Shown here piece by piece: positions 52,046 to 61,453 of a DNA stretch of 64,000 nucleotides. Positions within the stretch are counted from its first letter, which is position 1. The number at the start of each line of letters is the position of its first letter. A program made the translations under genes and the position numbers. The notes below the pieces were generated by a model that worked only from the letters and a program-made list of their open reading frames with translations, made no database searches and was not told the origin of the DNA. This stretch comes from Bellilinea sp040754815 (GTDB lineage: Bacteria; Chloroflexota; Anaerolineae; Anaerolineales; Anaerolineaceae), in NCBI GenBank assembly GCA_040754815.1, contig JBFMBX010000007.1, positions 62,001 through 126,000 on the forward strand, written 5' to 3'.

Positions 52046-52636
52046 ATGACCGAGCGCACTTCTTTCAACGGACTTTCCGTAATTGCGGTTTTGATCCTGC
52101 TTTTCTGGGGTTTCAACCTGTTTCACGACCGCCAAACCGCCAGCGCCAACCCGCTGGAAGAGGCAACCCCCTTTTTCTCTGAACCAACGGCGGTCCCCAC
52201 GGAAACGCAGCCACCCCCCATGCCCGACCCCGTCGCGATCCGCGCCCCTTATGATGAGTACATCCTCACCCAGGGGCCGCACGGTCAATCCTACGGGCAT
52301 CTTGCCATTGACCTGACCGCCGGCAAAGGCGCACCCATCCTTTCTCCCATCAACGGTACTGCAACCGCTGTTTTCATTGACCAGTACGGCAACACCACCC
52401 TGATTCTCGAAAACGAAGTCTGGCAGGTGCTGATGCTGCACGGCGACTATATCGTCGAGGTTGGGCAAAGTGTGGGGATGGGCGAGGTGGTCGGCTATGA
52501 AAACAACCACGGCTATACCGTGGACTGGCGCGGGCAATCCTGCCGCAACCGCGACTGCGGCTACCACACCCACCTGAACATTTTTGACAAACGCAGCGGT
52601 CAAAACATCAACCCGCTGGATGTCATCTCCCCCTGA
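52046..52636 (+). CDS. M23 family peptidase, membrane-anchored
   Basis: Protein of 196 aa. An N-terminal membrane segment (about 8-26) and a Pro/Thr linker lead to a LytM/M23 domain. The zinc ligands are His and Asp in SYGHLAIDLTA and the last His of YHTHLNIF; LMLHGDYIVEVGQSV supplies the other active-site His. All catalytic positions are present. The enzyme should cut peptide cross-links in cell wall or act on a wall-like polymer. A TGTTATAAT extended -10 lies about 38 nt before the ATG; there is no good ribosome-binding site. Confidence 0.85.
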   Translation: MTERTSFNGLSVIAVLILLFWGFNLFHDRQTASANPLEEATPFFSEPTAVPTETQPPPMPDPVAIRAPYDEYILTQGPHGQSYGHLAIDLTAGKGAPILSPINGTATAVFIDQYGNTTLILENEVWQVLMLHGDYIVEVGQSVGMGEVVGYENNHGYTVDWRGQSCRNRDCGYHTHLNIFDKRSGQNINPLDVISP

Positions 52637-52651
52637 TCCTTTGCCAGCAGC

Positions 52652-52675
52652 AAAAAACCCCGCCTGCGGCGGGGT
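52652..52675 (-). terminator. intrinsic terminator of the small membrane protein gene
   Basis: An 8-bp GC stem (52657-52664 with 52668-52675), TGC loop, and six Ts on the minus strand (52657-52652) form a classic terminator 21 nt after the stop of the minus-strand gene. It can also slow readthrough from the M23 gene on the plus strand. Confidence 0.85.
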
Positions 52676-52696
52676 GGTCAGATTCGTATCAGCCAA

Positions 52697-53023
52697 TTAT
52701 TCCTGTTTTTTGTTCGCTTCTTTCAAATGGGTGGTAATTTCCCGCGTGCTGACCAGCAGTTCTTCGAGATTTTCCCTAGCTGCTAGGAACAACCTGATCA
52801 GTTCCCCTGCGATGAGATAACCAATTCCGACCACGAATCCCACACTCAGCCACAGGATAAACGGCAAAGCAGGATCGTAGTACGCATCAGAGGCTGCATT
52901 AATTGCCCCTATAAACCCTCCAAGAAACGATAGATACCCTAAAATACTACAAATGAAGCTCAAGTTTTTTAAACCCTGAAAAGGCTTTTCCTGATAGACA
53001 ATTCCCTGATCAGCTTGATTCAT
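52697..53023 (-). CDS. small two-span membrane protein
   Basis: Protein of 108 aa, not recognised with certainty. Two hydrophobic segments (about 22-45 and 55-80) are joined by a short loop with Asp and Tyr; the N-terminus is polar and the C-terminal 28 residues form a charged helix. It resembles DUF4282-type proteins in plan only. An AGGAAAGGA sequence lies upstream of the ATG and an intrinsic terminator follows, which supports a real gene. Confidence 0.6.
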   Translation of the reverse strand: MNQADQGIVYQEKPFQGLKNLSFICSILGYLSFLGGFIGAINAASDAYYDPALPFILWLSVGFVVGIGYLIAGELIRLFLAARENLEELLVSTREITTHLKEANKKQE

Positions 53024-53157
53024 GATTTTCCAGCATCCTTTCCTGTAGAAAATGGGGTGGGGTGATCGCTCACCGGACAGGTATATTTTTACCGCCCCCG
53101 ACCCATTCTGTCATGCGGAATTTCCCCTATTTTTGAAGGATGCCACCATAAAGATTG

Positions 53158-54879
53158 TTACCGCCAATCCTGCCTGTGGCGGAATCCCTCCCCCCAGTCC
53201 GAACCGCGCAGCTCCACCCCCTCAATCGGCTTTGGGATGCAGGGAAACGGCTGGTAATAACACTGGGTATAACTTTCCTCCCCGGCGCATAACACCGTCC
53301 CGTTTTCCAGCGGACAGGGAAAAGTGGCATGCAGGGGGTAATCCGGCGGCAGCAGCCAGCGTTGGGCCAGAGTGCGCCCCTCGAAAGATGCCGCCAAAAA
53401 CCACAACTGCACGGCCAGAAGAACGGCCATCAGCAGAGCCTTCAAACCGCTCTTTTTCCATCCTTGCAGCGCAGCAGCCAGCGCAGCCGTCAAACCGGCC
53501 AGCGGCAGGGCAATCAACAACATCACCCACCCGTAGCCAAAACGCAAATCCGGCGCGCCGAACAGCCAGTAAACCGCCCCACCCGCCGTGAGTGCATAAG
53601 CCGCCAGCCAGCCGCCAAACCCCTGCCCCCTCACAATGCGGCTCCGCCCCAGCCAGACCGCCGCCAGCCCCATCCCCAGCGGCGAAACCGCGGCCAACAA
53701 CAAAATCAACCGCTGATTGCTGGTGCGGTCACTGAACCAGACAGGCAGCCACTCATTCAGCGGCATGCTCAGCACCACCGTGGCATCCACATTCGGTAAA
53801 CGCGCCCACGCACTGATGATTTGCGCCTCACGCAAAACCTCTCCATAAGGGATCTTCCAGTCCACCGAAAACACGTCCAACGCCGCCAGCGGATAAACCA
53901 GATAACCGGAGAGCACCACATTGCGCATCAACCACGGCAACAATAATAACCCGCCCCACAAACCCCAGCGCAGCAGATTCACCGGCCGCTTCCGCGCATC
54001 CTGCACGGCAAGTCCGGCCGCCAGCACCAGCAAGGGCAGAGCAGAAAGTTTGAGCGTCACTGCAAAGACCGCCACGCTGAAAAGCAACACCCGCCGGATG
54101 GAAGCCTGCTCTCCCTCCAAGCCGGAACTTTCCAGCCACAGAGGAACGAGCAGCCAGAGCATCAAGATCACCGGCAAATCCGTGCCCGGGGAGGAAGTCT
54201 GCGAACCCAGCAGATAAAAGGACAACGGCAGAAACAAAATCCGCAGGCTGTTGGCAATGCTTTCTTCATCGTTCAGCCAGCGGCGTAAACCGCCCGCAAA
54301 ATCCCACACGGCCAGTGCAAACAACATCGCCCCCGCCAGATGCAGCGACGGCCCGCCCAGAAAAGCCAGACTGAACAGCGCGTTCAGCACCAGCCAGTGC
54401 GAGTTATAGGCAAACCGGCTGTGCAAATTTCCCAGCCCCGGCACGGCCGGATATTCTTCCAGCCAGCGAATCGCCTGCGCGTGGTAGATACCCGTATCCG
54501 GGTTAGCCACCGGATGCGTGGCATTTTCCAAAACCGTCAGCAGGGCCAGCAACAAAACCAGCCCCGCCGCCGCGCTCCACCCCTTGAGGGCAGGCAAGCG
54601 CGGAAACCGAAATTTCATCCAACCGCGCCGCAAACTGGTGAAGAGAATGGCCGACCCGCCAAGGATGACGATACTGAAAGCACGCCAGTCCAGCGGCAGT
54701 GCCAGCGAAAGCGCCGCCCCCAGCGTGGTGATGGCAACCATCCCCGCCAGCAATGTCCCCGTCAGGTTCTCCCCCAAAGGTTCAATGCCCAACAGGCGGG
54801 CAGCCAGCCGCAAAAAAGCCGTCCCATACAACCAGCACAGCGGGAAAAAAATCAGCGCAAAAGCCAGCACAACCAGCAT
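53158..54879 (-). CDS. large polytopic membrane protein, LIC_10190-like
   Basis: Protein of 573 aa with about twelve hydrophobic segments and a short soluble end with four Cys (FPCPLENGTVLCAGEESYTQC, FPCIP). The first large loop has NPDTGIYHAQAIRWLEE and RFAYNSHWLVLNALFSL, the pattern of LIC_10190-type membrane proteins, which look like GT-C glycosyltransferases. It starts 9 bp after the homocysteine methyltransferase gene, so they share a transcript, though a functional link is not evident. Confidence 0.65.
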   Translation of the reverse strand: MLVVLAFALIFFPLCWLYGTAFLRLAARLLGIEPLGENLTGTLLAGMVAITTLGAALSLALPLDWRAFSIVILGGSAILFTSLRRGWMKFRFPRLPALKGWSAAAGLVLLLALLTVLENATHPVANPDTGIYHAQAIRWLEEYPAVPGLGNLHSRFAYNSHWLVLNALFSLAFLGGPSLHLAGAMLFALAVWDFAGGLRRWLNDEESIANSLRILFLPLSFYLLGSQTSSPGTDLPVILMLWLLVPLWLESSGLEGEQASIRRVLLFSVAVFAVTLKLSALPLLVLAAGLAVQDARKRPVNLLRWGLWGGLLLLPWLMRNVVLSGYLVYPLAALDVFSVDWKIPYGEVLREAQIISAWARLPNVDATVVLSMPLNEWLPVWFSDRTSNQRLILLLAAVSPLGMGLAAVWLGRSRIVRGQGFGGWLAAYALTAGGAVYWLFGAPDLRFGYGWVMLLIALPLAGLTAALAAALQGWKKSGLKALLMAVLLAVQLWFLAASFEGRTLAQRWLLPPDYPLHATFPCPLENGTVLCAGEESYTQCYYQPFPCIPKPIEGVELRGSDWGEGFRHRQDWR

Positions 54880-54888
54880 AAACGCACT

Positions 54889-55776
54889 TCAGCCCTTCCA
54901 CCGGCGCACGGCATCGGCAATGGCTTGCAGGTGCGCCGGGCTCGTACCACAGCATCCGCCCACTACCTGCGCGCCGTTCGCCAGCCACTGCGGCACAGCG
55001 GCTGCCATATCCTCAGGCCGGACGCTGTAGGTCAGCCGGCCTTGCTCATCGCTTACCGGCAAACCGGCGTTCGGCTTGAACCACAGCGGCAGTGATGTTG
55101 CCGCACGCAGCTCACTCAGATTGGTCAGGTTATCCTCCAGACTCCGCCCGCAGTTGATTCCCAGCAAATCCACCCCCCAGCCGGTAGCCGCCTGTGCCAT
55201 CTGAGCCGGGCTCACTCCCATCATCGTTTTACGCCCGCGGTCATAACTGAACGAAAGCACCAGCGGCAGGCTGCTGACCGAGCGGACGCCCTCTACCGCC
55301 GCATGGGCCTCGCTCAGGTCATAAAAAGTTTCCAGCACCAGCAAATCCACGCCGCTGTCGGTCAGAATTTTAGCCTGTTCGCCGAAACTGCGGCGCACTT
55401 CCTCTTCACCCAGCGAACCGTAAGGCTGCATCATCTCACCGCTCGGCCCCATCGAACCGGCAATCAGCACCTCGCTGCCGCCGGCTGCCCGGCGCGCCAG
55501 TTCAACCGCCTGCCGGTTGATGCTGACCAGTTCATCTTCCAGTCCGGCACGGCGCAGCCGAATGCGGTTACCGCCAAAAGTACAGGTCAGGATGATCTGC
55601 GCCCCGGCCTGAATGAATTCCCGCGCCAGTTCCTCAATGGCTGCTGGATTCTGCAAAACAAAAACTTCCCCCGGCTGGCCAGGCATCAACCCGCGCTGCT
55701 GCAAATTGGTGCCGGTAGCTCCATCGGCAATGAAAATCTCACCCGTTCGAATACGATCCAGAAACCCGCGACTCAT
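54889..55776 (-). CDS. homocysteine S-methyltransferase family protein
   Basis: Protein of 295 aa, one Hcy-binding TIM barrel. The three zinc Cys are visible: one in GINCGRSLEDN and two in VVGGCCGTSP. DGATGTNLQQRG at the N-terminus is typical. It transfers a methyl group to homocysteine to make methionine. It lacks the folate, B12 and reactivation domains of MetH, so it either uses methylmethionine or betaine-type donors or works with a separate corrinoid protein. AAGGAG lies upstream. It follows an RACo-like corrinoid activator gene after 14 bp, which favours the corrinoid option. Confidence 0.88.
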   Translation of the reverse strand: MSRGFLDRIRTGEIFIADGATGTNLQQRGLMPGQPGEVFVLQNPAAIEELAREFIQAGAQIILTCTFGGNRIRLRRAGLEDELVSINRQAVELARRAAGGSEVLIAGSMGPSGEMMQPYGSLGEEEVRRSFGEQAKILTDSGVDLLVLETFYDLSEAHAAVEGVRSVSSLPLVLSFSYDRGRKTMMGVSPAQMAQAATGWGVDLLGINCGRSLEDNLTNLSELRAATSLPLWFKPNAGLPVSDEQGRLTYSVRPEDMAAAVPQWLANGAQVVGGCCGTSPAHLQAIADAVRRWKG

Positions 55777-55790
55777 AGAAACTCCTTACT

Positions 55791-57761
55791 TCATGTTGTG
55801 GATGAATTTTGAAATGGATAATCAGAGAGGGGTGGAAATGCCAGTGCGGCCACAAACCGATCCTGAAAAGAAGGGTCAGCCGGCATGATCAGATGGCGCA
55901 TCTGGCGGGCAATTTGGGCAGTCTCCTGCCGTTTACTGCGGTCGAGCAGCGCCAGACACGCCCCCTCGCCCGCCGCGTTGCCAAGGGACTCCACACCCTC
56001 CGGCGGCAGCGGGGGAATCATGCCCGTTTGCATGGCATGATGAGGGTCGAGTAAACTGCCAAAGGCTCCGGCCAGCAGAATACGCTGCGGTCGGTCAATG
56101 GCCTGTGCTTTGAGCAGAAAATCACATCCGCTGCGCAGGGCCGCTTTGGCCAATTGTACGGCGCGAATGTCTTTTTGGGTCAGGTAAACCGGCGTACCGT
56201 TAATAGATTGCTCCGCCTTAGCCAGCATGAAGACCAGTTCGCCATCTTCTTTTCGCAGCCAGCCGGTAGAAGGCACCTGCGGGTTGAAACGCCCATTGGG
56301 CAGCAACAGGCCGGCAGCGTACATTTCAGCCACCGCTTCGAGGATGCCCGAACCGCAGATGCCGGCAGCCAGCGGCCTGTTCACAGGTAGTTCATCGCTC
56401 CATTTCAACTCGCCAATCACCTTGAAGCGCACCTCACGGCTGCAGGGGTTAATTCTGACCCGCTCGATTGCGCCTGCCACAGCCCGCATTCCAAATGTGA
56501 TGTTGGCGCCCTCGAAGGCCGGCCCGGTGGGGCTGGAGGTACACACCAGACCGTGGCGATTGCCCAGCACCAGTTCTCCATTTGTACCGGCATCCACCAG
56601 CAAGGTGATTTCATCGCGCCGATGCAGCCCGGCAGCAAGCACGGCCGCCACCGCATCCGCCCCCACATAACCGGCGACCAGCGGCAGAACATGAAGTCGC
56701 GCGCCGGCATTCAACCGCAAACCAACCTGCCCGGCAGGCACATCCACAGCATCGTAAAACTGCGGTTGAAAAGGCGCTTCTCCCAGCGAGGCCGGGTTCA
56801 ACCCCAACGCCAGATGCAGCATCACGCTGTTGCCCACCCAGACGCAGTCCACCACGTCCTCAACAGGACTGCCCACCTCCCGGCAGGCCTGCTCCGTCAG
56901 CCGGTTAATTTCGGCAATTACCGCCTTGTGTAATAGTGCCAGTCCATCCGCAGTTTGATTGCAGAACGCAATTCGTGAGATGACATCCGCTCCCCAGCCC
57001 GTCTGGGGGTTCAGCCCGGCGGCAGTCGCCAGCAGTGCCCCACTGCGAAAGTCGCACAAATACACGGCCAGCGTGGTGGTGCCAATATCCACCGCCAGCC
57101 CCAACGCCCGTTCCTGAAAACCGGCCTGCACCCGCAGCACGCGGCGTTCATTCCACATCGTCAGGGTGACTTTACCGGCATGTTGGGCCGCCGCCGCGGG
57201 CAAGTCAGCCCGCGCTGACTCTTCCCACTCCACCGCGGAAATTCCAAACCGCTCTGCCAGCACCTGTTGTACCTGCTCGAGCAGGGCTTGAACGCCGGAA
57301 TTGAAAGGATTCAGCCGCAGCCAGTACAGGCGAACGAGGGGATTGACTTCAAAGGTACTTTCGCGCAGTTGTTTGGCGTGAAAGGCGGCGGGCGGTTTTT
57401 CACAACCGCCGGTGAACACGCACACATCCCCTTGCAGGCGGGCAAGGCAAGCCAGACGGCTGCCGCTGGGCGCGCCTCGCGCGGCCAGTTCGCTCAATTC
57501 CGCTTCATCGGCAGGGGAAAGGTGGCTGAGTGAAGAAATTCTTTTCTCCGAGCCAAAGCCCCCTTCGCGAATCTGCACGACGCACTGCCCGCACCAGCCC
57601 TCACCGCCGCAGGCCGATTCGATCCACACCCCCAGCTGTCGAGCGGCTTCCAGCAAAGTCAACCCGCGTTGAAGTTTACCGCCCCGCCCCGAAGGCAGGA
57701 ACAATACTTCACATATTGGATCAGCCGGTATTTCGGCACGAGGGAGAGCAATGAATTCCAT
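55791..57761 (-). CDS. RACo-like ATP-dependent reductive activator of corrinoid proteins
   Basis: Protein of 656 aa. The N-terminal 110 residues form a [2Fe-2S] ferredoxin domain with Cys in SACGGEGWCGQCVVQ and SRLACLARL. The rest is the ASKHA-type domain (DUF4445/RACo C-terminal) with AVDIGTTTLAVYLCD, LLVDAGTNGELVLGN, SPTGPAFEGA and LLAGAFGS. Such proteins use ATP to drive an electron onto inactive Co(II) corrinoid enzymes. It lies just upstream of a homocysteine methyltransferase gene. A TATAAT (57801-57796) precedes it with a leader of about 30 nt. Confidence 0.9.
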   Translation of the reverse strand: MEFIALPRAEIPADPICEVLFLPSGRGGKLQRGLTLLEAARQLGVWIESACGGEGWCGQCVVQIREGGFGSEKRISSLSHLSPADEAELSELAARGAPSGSRLACLARLQGDVCVFTGGCEKPPAAFHAKQLRESTFEVNPLVRLYWLRLNPFNSGVQALLEQVQQVLAERFGISAVEWEESARADLPAAAAQHAGKVTLTMWNERRVLRVQAGFQERALGLAVDIGTTTLAVYLCDFRSGALLATAAGLNPQTGWGADVISRIAFCNQTADGLALLHKAVIAEINRLTEQACREVGSPVEDVVDCVWVGNSVMLHLALGLNPASLGEAPFQPQFYDAVDVPAGQVGLRLNAGARLHVLPLVAGYVGADAVAAVLAAGLHRRDEITLLVDAGTNGELVLGNRHGLVCTSSPTGPAFEGANITFGMRAVAGAIERVRINPCSREVRFKVIGELKWSDELPVNRPLAAGICGSGILEAVAEMYAAGLLLPNGRFNPQVPSTGWLRKEDGELVFMLAKAEQSINGTPVYLTQKDIRAVQLAKAALRSGCDFLLKAQAIDRPQRILLAGAFGSLLDPHHAMQTGMIPPLPPEGVESLGNAAGEGACLALLDRSKRQETAQIARQMRHLIMPADPSFQDRFVAALAFPPLSDYPFQNSSTT

Positions 57762-57795
57762 GTACCCCTGTTGGAAAGAATGGGATCAATTTCCA

Positions 57796-57849
57796 ATTAT
57801 AGTCTCGAAAACGTTTTTTCCTTTGTGAAGCATAAAAATACACTATAAT
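57796..57849. promoter_or_regulatory. divergent promoters of the corrinoid activator and SLC13 permease
   Basis: A minus-strand TATAAT (57801-57796) reads toward the corrinoid activator and a plus-strand TATAAT (57844-57849) toward the permease. Both match the -10 consensus fully. The -35 regions face each other in a 42-bp AT-rich stretch and are poor matches. Confidence 0.55.
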
Positions 57850-57891
57850 CAACCAAAATTCGATGGCACATCTTGCTAACAACTTCTTTCA

Positions 57892-59679
57892 ATGACAGAA
57901 TTCAGCCCCCAAATTGGCTTAACCCTCTTTATCATCATTACTGCCATTGTCCTGTTTGCCACCGAAAAGCTGCGGGTGGATGTGATCGCCCTGCTGGTCT
58001 TGATCAGCGTTACCCTGACCGGTTTGATTGATCCTGCTCAGGCGTTCAGCGGGTTTGCCAACCCGGCCGTGATTACCGTCTGGGCGGTTTATATTGTTTC
58101 CGGCGGTCTGTTTGCCACCGGCATTGCCGGTATATTGGGGGAGCGCATTCTCACCATTGCCGGCAACAGCGAAGTGCGTTTGCTCGCTGTCTTAATGCTG
58201 GGAGCGGGTTTGCTTTCCGCCTTTATGAATAACATCGGCGCCACGGCCGTCCTGCTGCCGGCCGCCGTGGGCATTTCACGGCGCAGCGGCATTCCGCTTT
58301 CCAAGTTGTTAATTCCGCTTTCGTTTGCCTCCCTCCTCGGCGGCAACATGACCATGATCGGCACCCCGCCGAATGTACTGGCTTCCAGTCTGCTCACCGA
58401 GCGCGGGCTGCCCGGTTTACAGTTTTTTGACTTCACCCCCACCGGGATCGTGGTATTCGTTACGGGTATGCTGTACATGGTGTTGCTCGGCCGGCATTTG
58501 CTGCCAGCGCGCCAGCCCCAAAATGTGCAGGAAGCCTACAACCTGCGCGAATATTTCAGCGAAGTCCGCATTCTTGAACAGAGCAAACTGGCCGGTAAAA
58601 CGCTGGCCGAGTCACGTCTCGGCTCGGATTATGACCTGAACGTGGTGGCGATTATTGATGTGGAAAACAACCGCCGGCTTCCGCACCGCGACCACCGCTT
58701 TCGAGCCGGCGAGATTCTGGTTGTAGAGGGCAAACTGGATGATCTGATGCGAGCCAAGGAATCACTGGGCATAGCCATTGAAGCCGAGCACAAACTGGAA
58801 TTAAGTGAGTTTACCGGTGAAGATGAAATCACTATTGAGGCTGTGCTGTCCCCCCGCTCGCGCATCACCGGCAAAACCTTGCGGGAAACCCACTTCCGCG
58901 ACCGCTACGGTTTTACCGCGCTAGCAATTCACCGTCACGGTCGGGTGATTTTAGAACGCCTGCGGGATGTGCGTCTGCAGTTCGGGGATACTTTATTATT
59001 ACGAGGACGCAAGAGTCAATTAGAGGCCCTGCAAGTCAGCGAGGACTTTCTGGTGCTTGAACCGGTCAATTACACCAGCCGCCGTCTCAACAAAGCCCCG
59101 CTGGCGGGCGGCATTCTGCTGCTGGTTCTGGCCCTGATCATGATTGCAAACCTGCACATCTCTCTGGCCATGGTCATCGGTTCGGTCTTAATGGTGCTGA
59201 CCGGCTGCCTGACGATGGACGAAGCCTACCAGAGCATAGACTGGCGGAGCATATTTCTGATTGCCGGTATGCTACCGCTGGGTCTGGCGATGGAAAACAC
59301 CGGCACAGCCCGCTTTCTGGCCGAGCGGATTGTCGGTCTGGTCGGCCCGCTGGGGCCGCTGGCTGTGCTGGCCGGTATTTACATTCTGGCGTCCCTGATC
59401 ACCGAACCGATGTCCAACGCTGCAGCGGCGGTACTGATGGTGCCAATTGGAATAGACGCCGCCTTGAGTCTGGGTGCCGATCCACGCCCGTTTGTACTGG
59501 CAATTGTCATCGGTGCTTCCACCAGTTTTCTGACGCCGGTAGGCCATCAGTCCAATATCCTCGTCATGGAGCCGGGAGGCTACCGCTTTACGGACTACAC
59601 CAAAGTAGGTGCCCCCCTCAATGTGGCCTTACTGATCGTCATAATGATCTTCCTGCCCCTGTTCTGGCCGCTCTTCTAG
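57892..59679 (+). CDS. SLC13/CitT-like permease with two RCK_C domains
   Basis: Protein of 595 aa. The membrane part is split: about six segments in residues 1-205 and the rest after 395. Between them are two RCK_C (TrkA-C) domains (about 215-295 and 300-380: LAGKTLAESRLGSDYDLNVVAI, ITGKTLRETHFRDRYGFTALAI). The repeated membrane motifs MNNIGATAVLLPAAVGIS and MSNAAAAVLMVPIGI are those of the ion transporter superfamily. Family members carry sulfate, dicarboxylates or other anions, and RCK_C domains usually sense a nucleotide. The last 4 bp overlap the convergent hydrolase gene. Confidence 0.88.
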   Translation: MTEFSPQIGLTLFIIITAIVLFATEKLRVDVIALLVLISVTLTGLIDPAQAFSGFANPAVITVWAVYIVSGGLFATGIAGILGERILTIAGNSEVRLLAVLMLGAGLLSAFMNNIGATAVLLPAAVGISRRSGIPLSKLLIPLSFASLLGGNMTMIGTPPNVLASSLLTERGLPGLQFFDFTPTGIVVFVTGMLYMVLLGRHLLPARQPQNVQEAYNLREYFSEVRILEQSKLAGKTLAESRLGSDYDLNVVAIIDVENNRRLPHRDHRFRAGEILVVEGKLDDLMRAKESLGIAIEAEHKLELSEFTGEDEITIEAVLSPRSRITGKTLRETHFRDRYGFTALAIHRHGRVILERLRDVRLQFGDTLLLRGRKSQLEALQVSEDFLVLEPVNYTSRRLNKAPLAGGILLLVLALIMIANLHISLAMVIGSVLMVLTGCLTMDEAYQSIDWRSIFLIAGMLPLGLAMENTGTARFLAERIVGLVGPLGPLAVLAGIYILASLITEPMSNAAAAVLMVPIGIDAALSLGADPRPFVLAIVIGASTSFLTPVGHQSNILVMEPGGYRFTDYTKVGAPLNVALLIVIMIFLPLFWPLF

Positions 59680-60590
59680 TGAGAGTGAGCAGCCGAGCCG
59701 AAGGCATGTTCGTATACCAGCATCAGGTAATACCGCCAGTCAAAGTTAGCCAAAACAGTTGTCCCGCTGACAGCCGGTAGACGTGATGAGTCACCCTTCA
59801 AGGTGCGGTTGAGGAAATCCAGCAGCTGCGCCCAGGCCTCTCCCTGCACACCTCCGGCGCGGATCGCTTCCATGTCGGTCACAAAGGCGTGCGGCTGACC
59901 TTCATAAACCGTAATTTCATGCGGCACACCGGCTTCCAGTAAGGCTGCTTCAAAGGCTTCCACTTCACTCAGCGGAATAGACTGATCCGCCCCGCCGAAG
60001 ATGCCCAGTACCGGGCCGGGCAACTGACGCAGGGTTTGCGCATCGGTCACCAGTGAGCCGTAGAAAATGGCGGTGGCCGCCAGATTGGGATTGTGCAGAC
60101 TGTAAAGCAGCGAGGTACGCCCGCCGTAGCAAAAGCCCATCACTGCAATCCGGTCAGCCCGCACCTTCGGCTGCGTAGCCAGCCAGGCAAATACATGATC
60201 CAGATCCTGATTGACCCGTTCCGGCGGGGTAGTGATCACCTGAAAAATGGCTCGCGGAATCCAGCTGGTGGTTGAGCCGCGAAAGGTATCCGGCGCAACG
60301 ACCACGTAACCCTCTTGTGCAAGGCCCTCCGCCTTGTCCACGATACTCTGATTGAGGCCGTAGAACTCATGAATCATGATGACTGCCGGAAAAGGCCCCT
60401 CGCCCGGCGGGACGGCAACAAAAGCGCGCACAGCCGGACTGCCGTCTTTACCCGGGATGGCGGCATTGGTCACGGCATCCAGGCGGTTGCGCCCTAATAG
60501 AGCATCTACCGCTACCGAGCCGGCCAGAAACAGCCCAAACCCAGCAATCACCAACAACACCACCACAAAAATCCGCCGCACCGGTTTCAT
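59676..60590 (-). CDS. membrane-anchored dienelactone hydrolase family protein
   Basis: Protein of 304 aa. A membrane anchor (about 7-27) precedes an alpha/beta hydrolase domain. The nucleophile Cys is in VMGFCYGGRTSLLY, the Asp in GGADQSIPLSE and the His in YEGQPHAFVTD, all as in dienelactone hydrolases. The catalytic domain is probably outside the cytoplasm, which is unusual for this family. GAGAGG lies before the ATG and TAGAAT about 30 nt upstream. Confidence 0.87.
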   Translation of the reverse strand: MKPVRRIFVVVLLVIAGFGLFLAGSVAVDALLGRNRLDAVTNAAIPGKDGSPAVRAFVAVPPGEGPFPAVIMIHEFYGLNQSIVDKAEGLAQEGYVVVAPDTFRGSTTSWIPRAIFQVITTPPERVNQDLDHVFAWLATQPKVRADRIAVMGFCYGGRTSLLYSLHNPNLAATAIFYGSLVTDAQTLRQLPGPVLGIFGGADQSIPLSEVEAFEAALLEAGVPHEITVYEGQPHAFVTDMEAIRAGGVQGEAWAQLLDFLNRTLKGDSSRLPAVSGTTVLANFDWRYYLMLVYEHAFGSAAHSH

Positions 60591-60679
60591 ACCAGAAAAC
60601 CTCTCTTCGTTTTCTTCATTCTACCGGAGGGGGCCGGTCAGTGATACTTAGCGTACAGGGTTTGGAACTTTTTTCTTGA

Positions 60680-61420
60680 TCAGAAAAAGATCATCTTTAA
60701 GCCGGCAATCACCAGCACTACGGCGAGCATTCGCTGCAAAGCAGGGCTGCCCAGCCGCCGGCTGCCATACTCCGCTCCCAGCCAGCCGCCGACCACTGCG
60801 ACCGCCCCCCACAGCGGAATGGACGGAGGTAGACTGGCTACAATGGAAATCTGACCGGCCAGACCGGCAATCGAATTGACCAGAATGAAGGCCGCCGATA
60901 CACCGGCCACCTGACGCACATCCCCCCAGCGCATCAACATCAGCAGCGGGCTGAGAAAAATGCCCCCGCCAACACCGGTCAAACCCGAAAGCAAACCGAT
61001 CAATGCGCCGAACAACACCGCCAGAGGGAGATTCATGGGGCGCAATTCGGCTGACCGGTTCGATTTTGTGCTGAAGAACAGCCGAATGGCCGCATAAATC
61101 AGCACTGCACCGACAATCGGCTTGTAGAGGGTGGTTGGCAGCACAATGCTGCCCCCCAAAAACGCCAGCGGAATCGAGGTGAGTGCAAAGGGCAGGAACA
61201 ACTGCCACGAAAAATAACCGGCACGGTAAAACTTGATCAGCGCAATCAGCGAAACCAGAATGTTCAGGGTCAGTGCAGTGGGTCTCATCACCTCCGGCGC
61301 AATGCCGAAGAGTGCCATCACCGCCAGATAACCCGAAGCCCCGCCATGCCCAACCGAAGCATACAGCACAGCCGCCAGAAAGATCAACGCAGGCAATGTT
61401 ATGGCAGCGGACAATTCCAT
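60680..61420 (-). CDS. TSUP (TauE/SafE) family transporter
   Basis: Protein of 246 aa with about eight membrane segments. VGHGGASGYLAVMALFG and FGALIGLLSGLTGVGGGIFLSPLL are the repeated TauE/SafE motifs. Members carry sulfite, sulfonates or other organic anions. It is transcribed on the same strand as the dienelactone hydrolase gene, 89 bp upstream of it, and might share a transcript. Confidence 0.88.
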   Translation of the reverse strand: MELSAAITLPALIFLAAVLYASVGHGGASGYLAVMALFGIAPEVMRPTALTLNILVSLIALIKFYRAGYFSWQLFLPFALTSIPLAFLGGSIVLPTTLYKPIVGAVLIYAAIRLFFSTKSNRSAELRPMNLPLAVLFGALIGLLSGLTGVGGGIFLSPLLMLMRWGDVRQVAGVSAAFILVNSIAGLAGQISIVASLPPSIPLWGAVAVVGGWLGAEYGSRRLGSPALQRMLAVVLVIAGLKMIFF

Positions 61421-61453
61421 AAGATTTTTATCGCATCCTTTGTTCCTTAGCGT

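Noticed and set aside
53641..53650. Further copy of GCTCCGCCCC as part of a dispersed repeat
   Set aside because: It lies inside a coding region, has no inverted partner nearby, and is expected by chance at this GC content.
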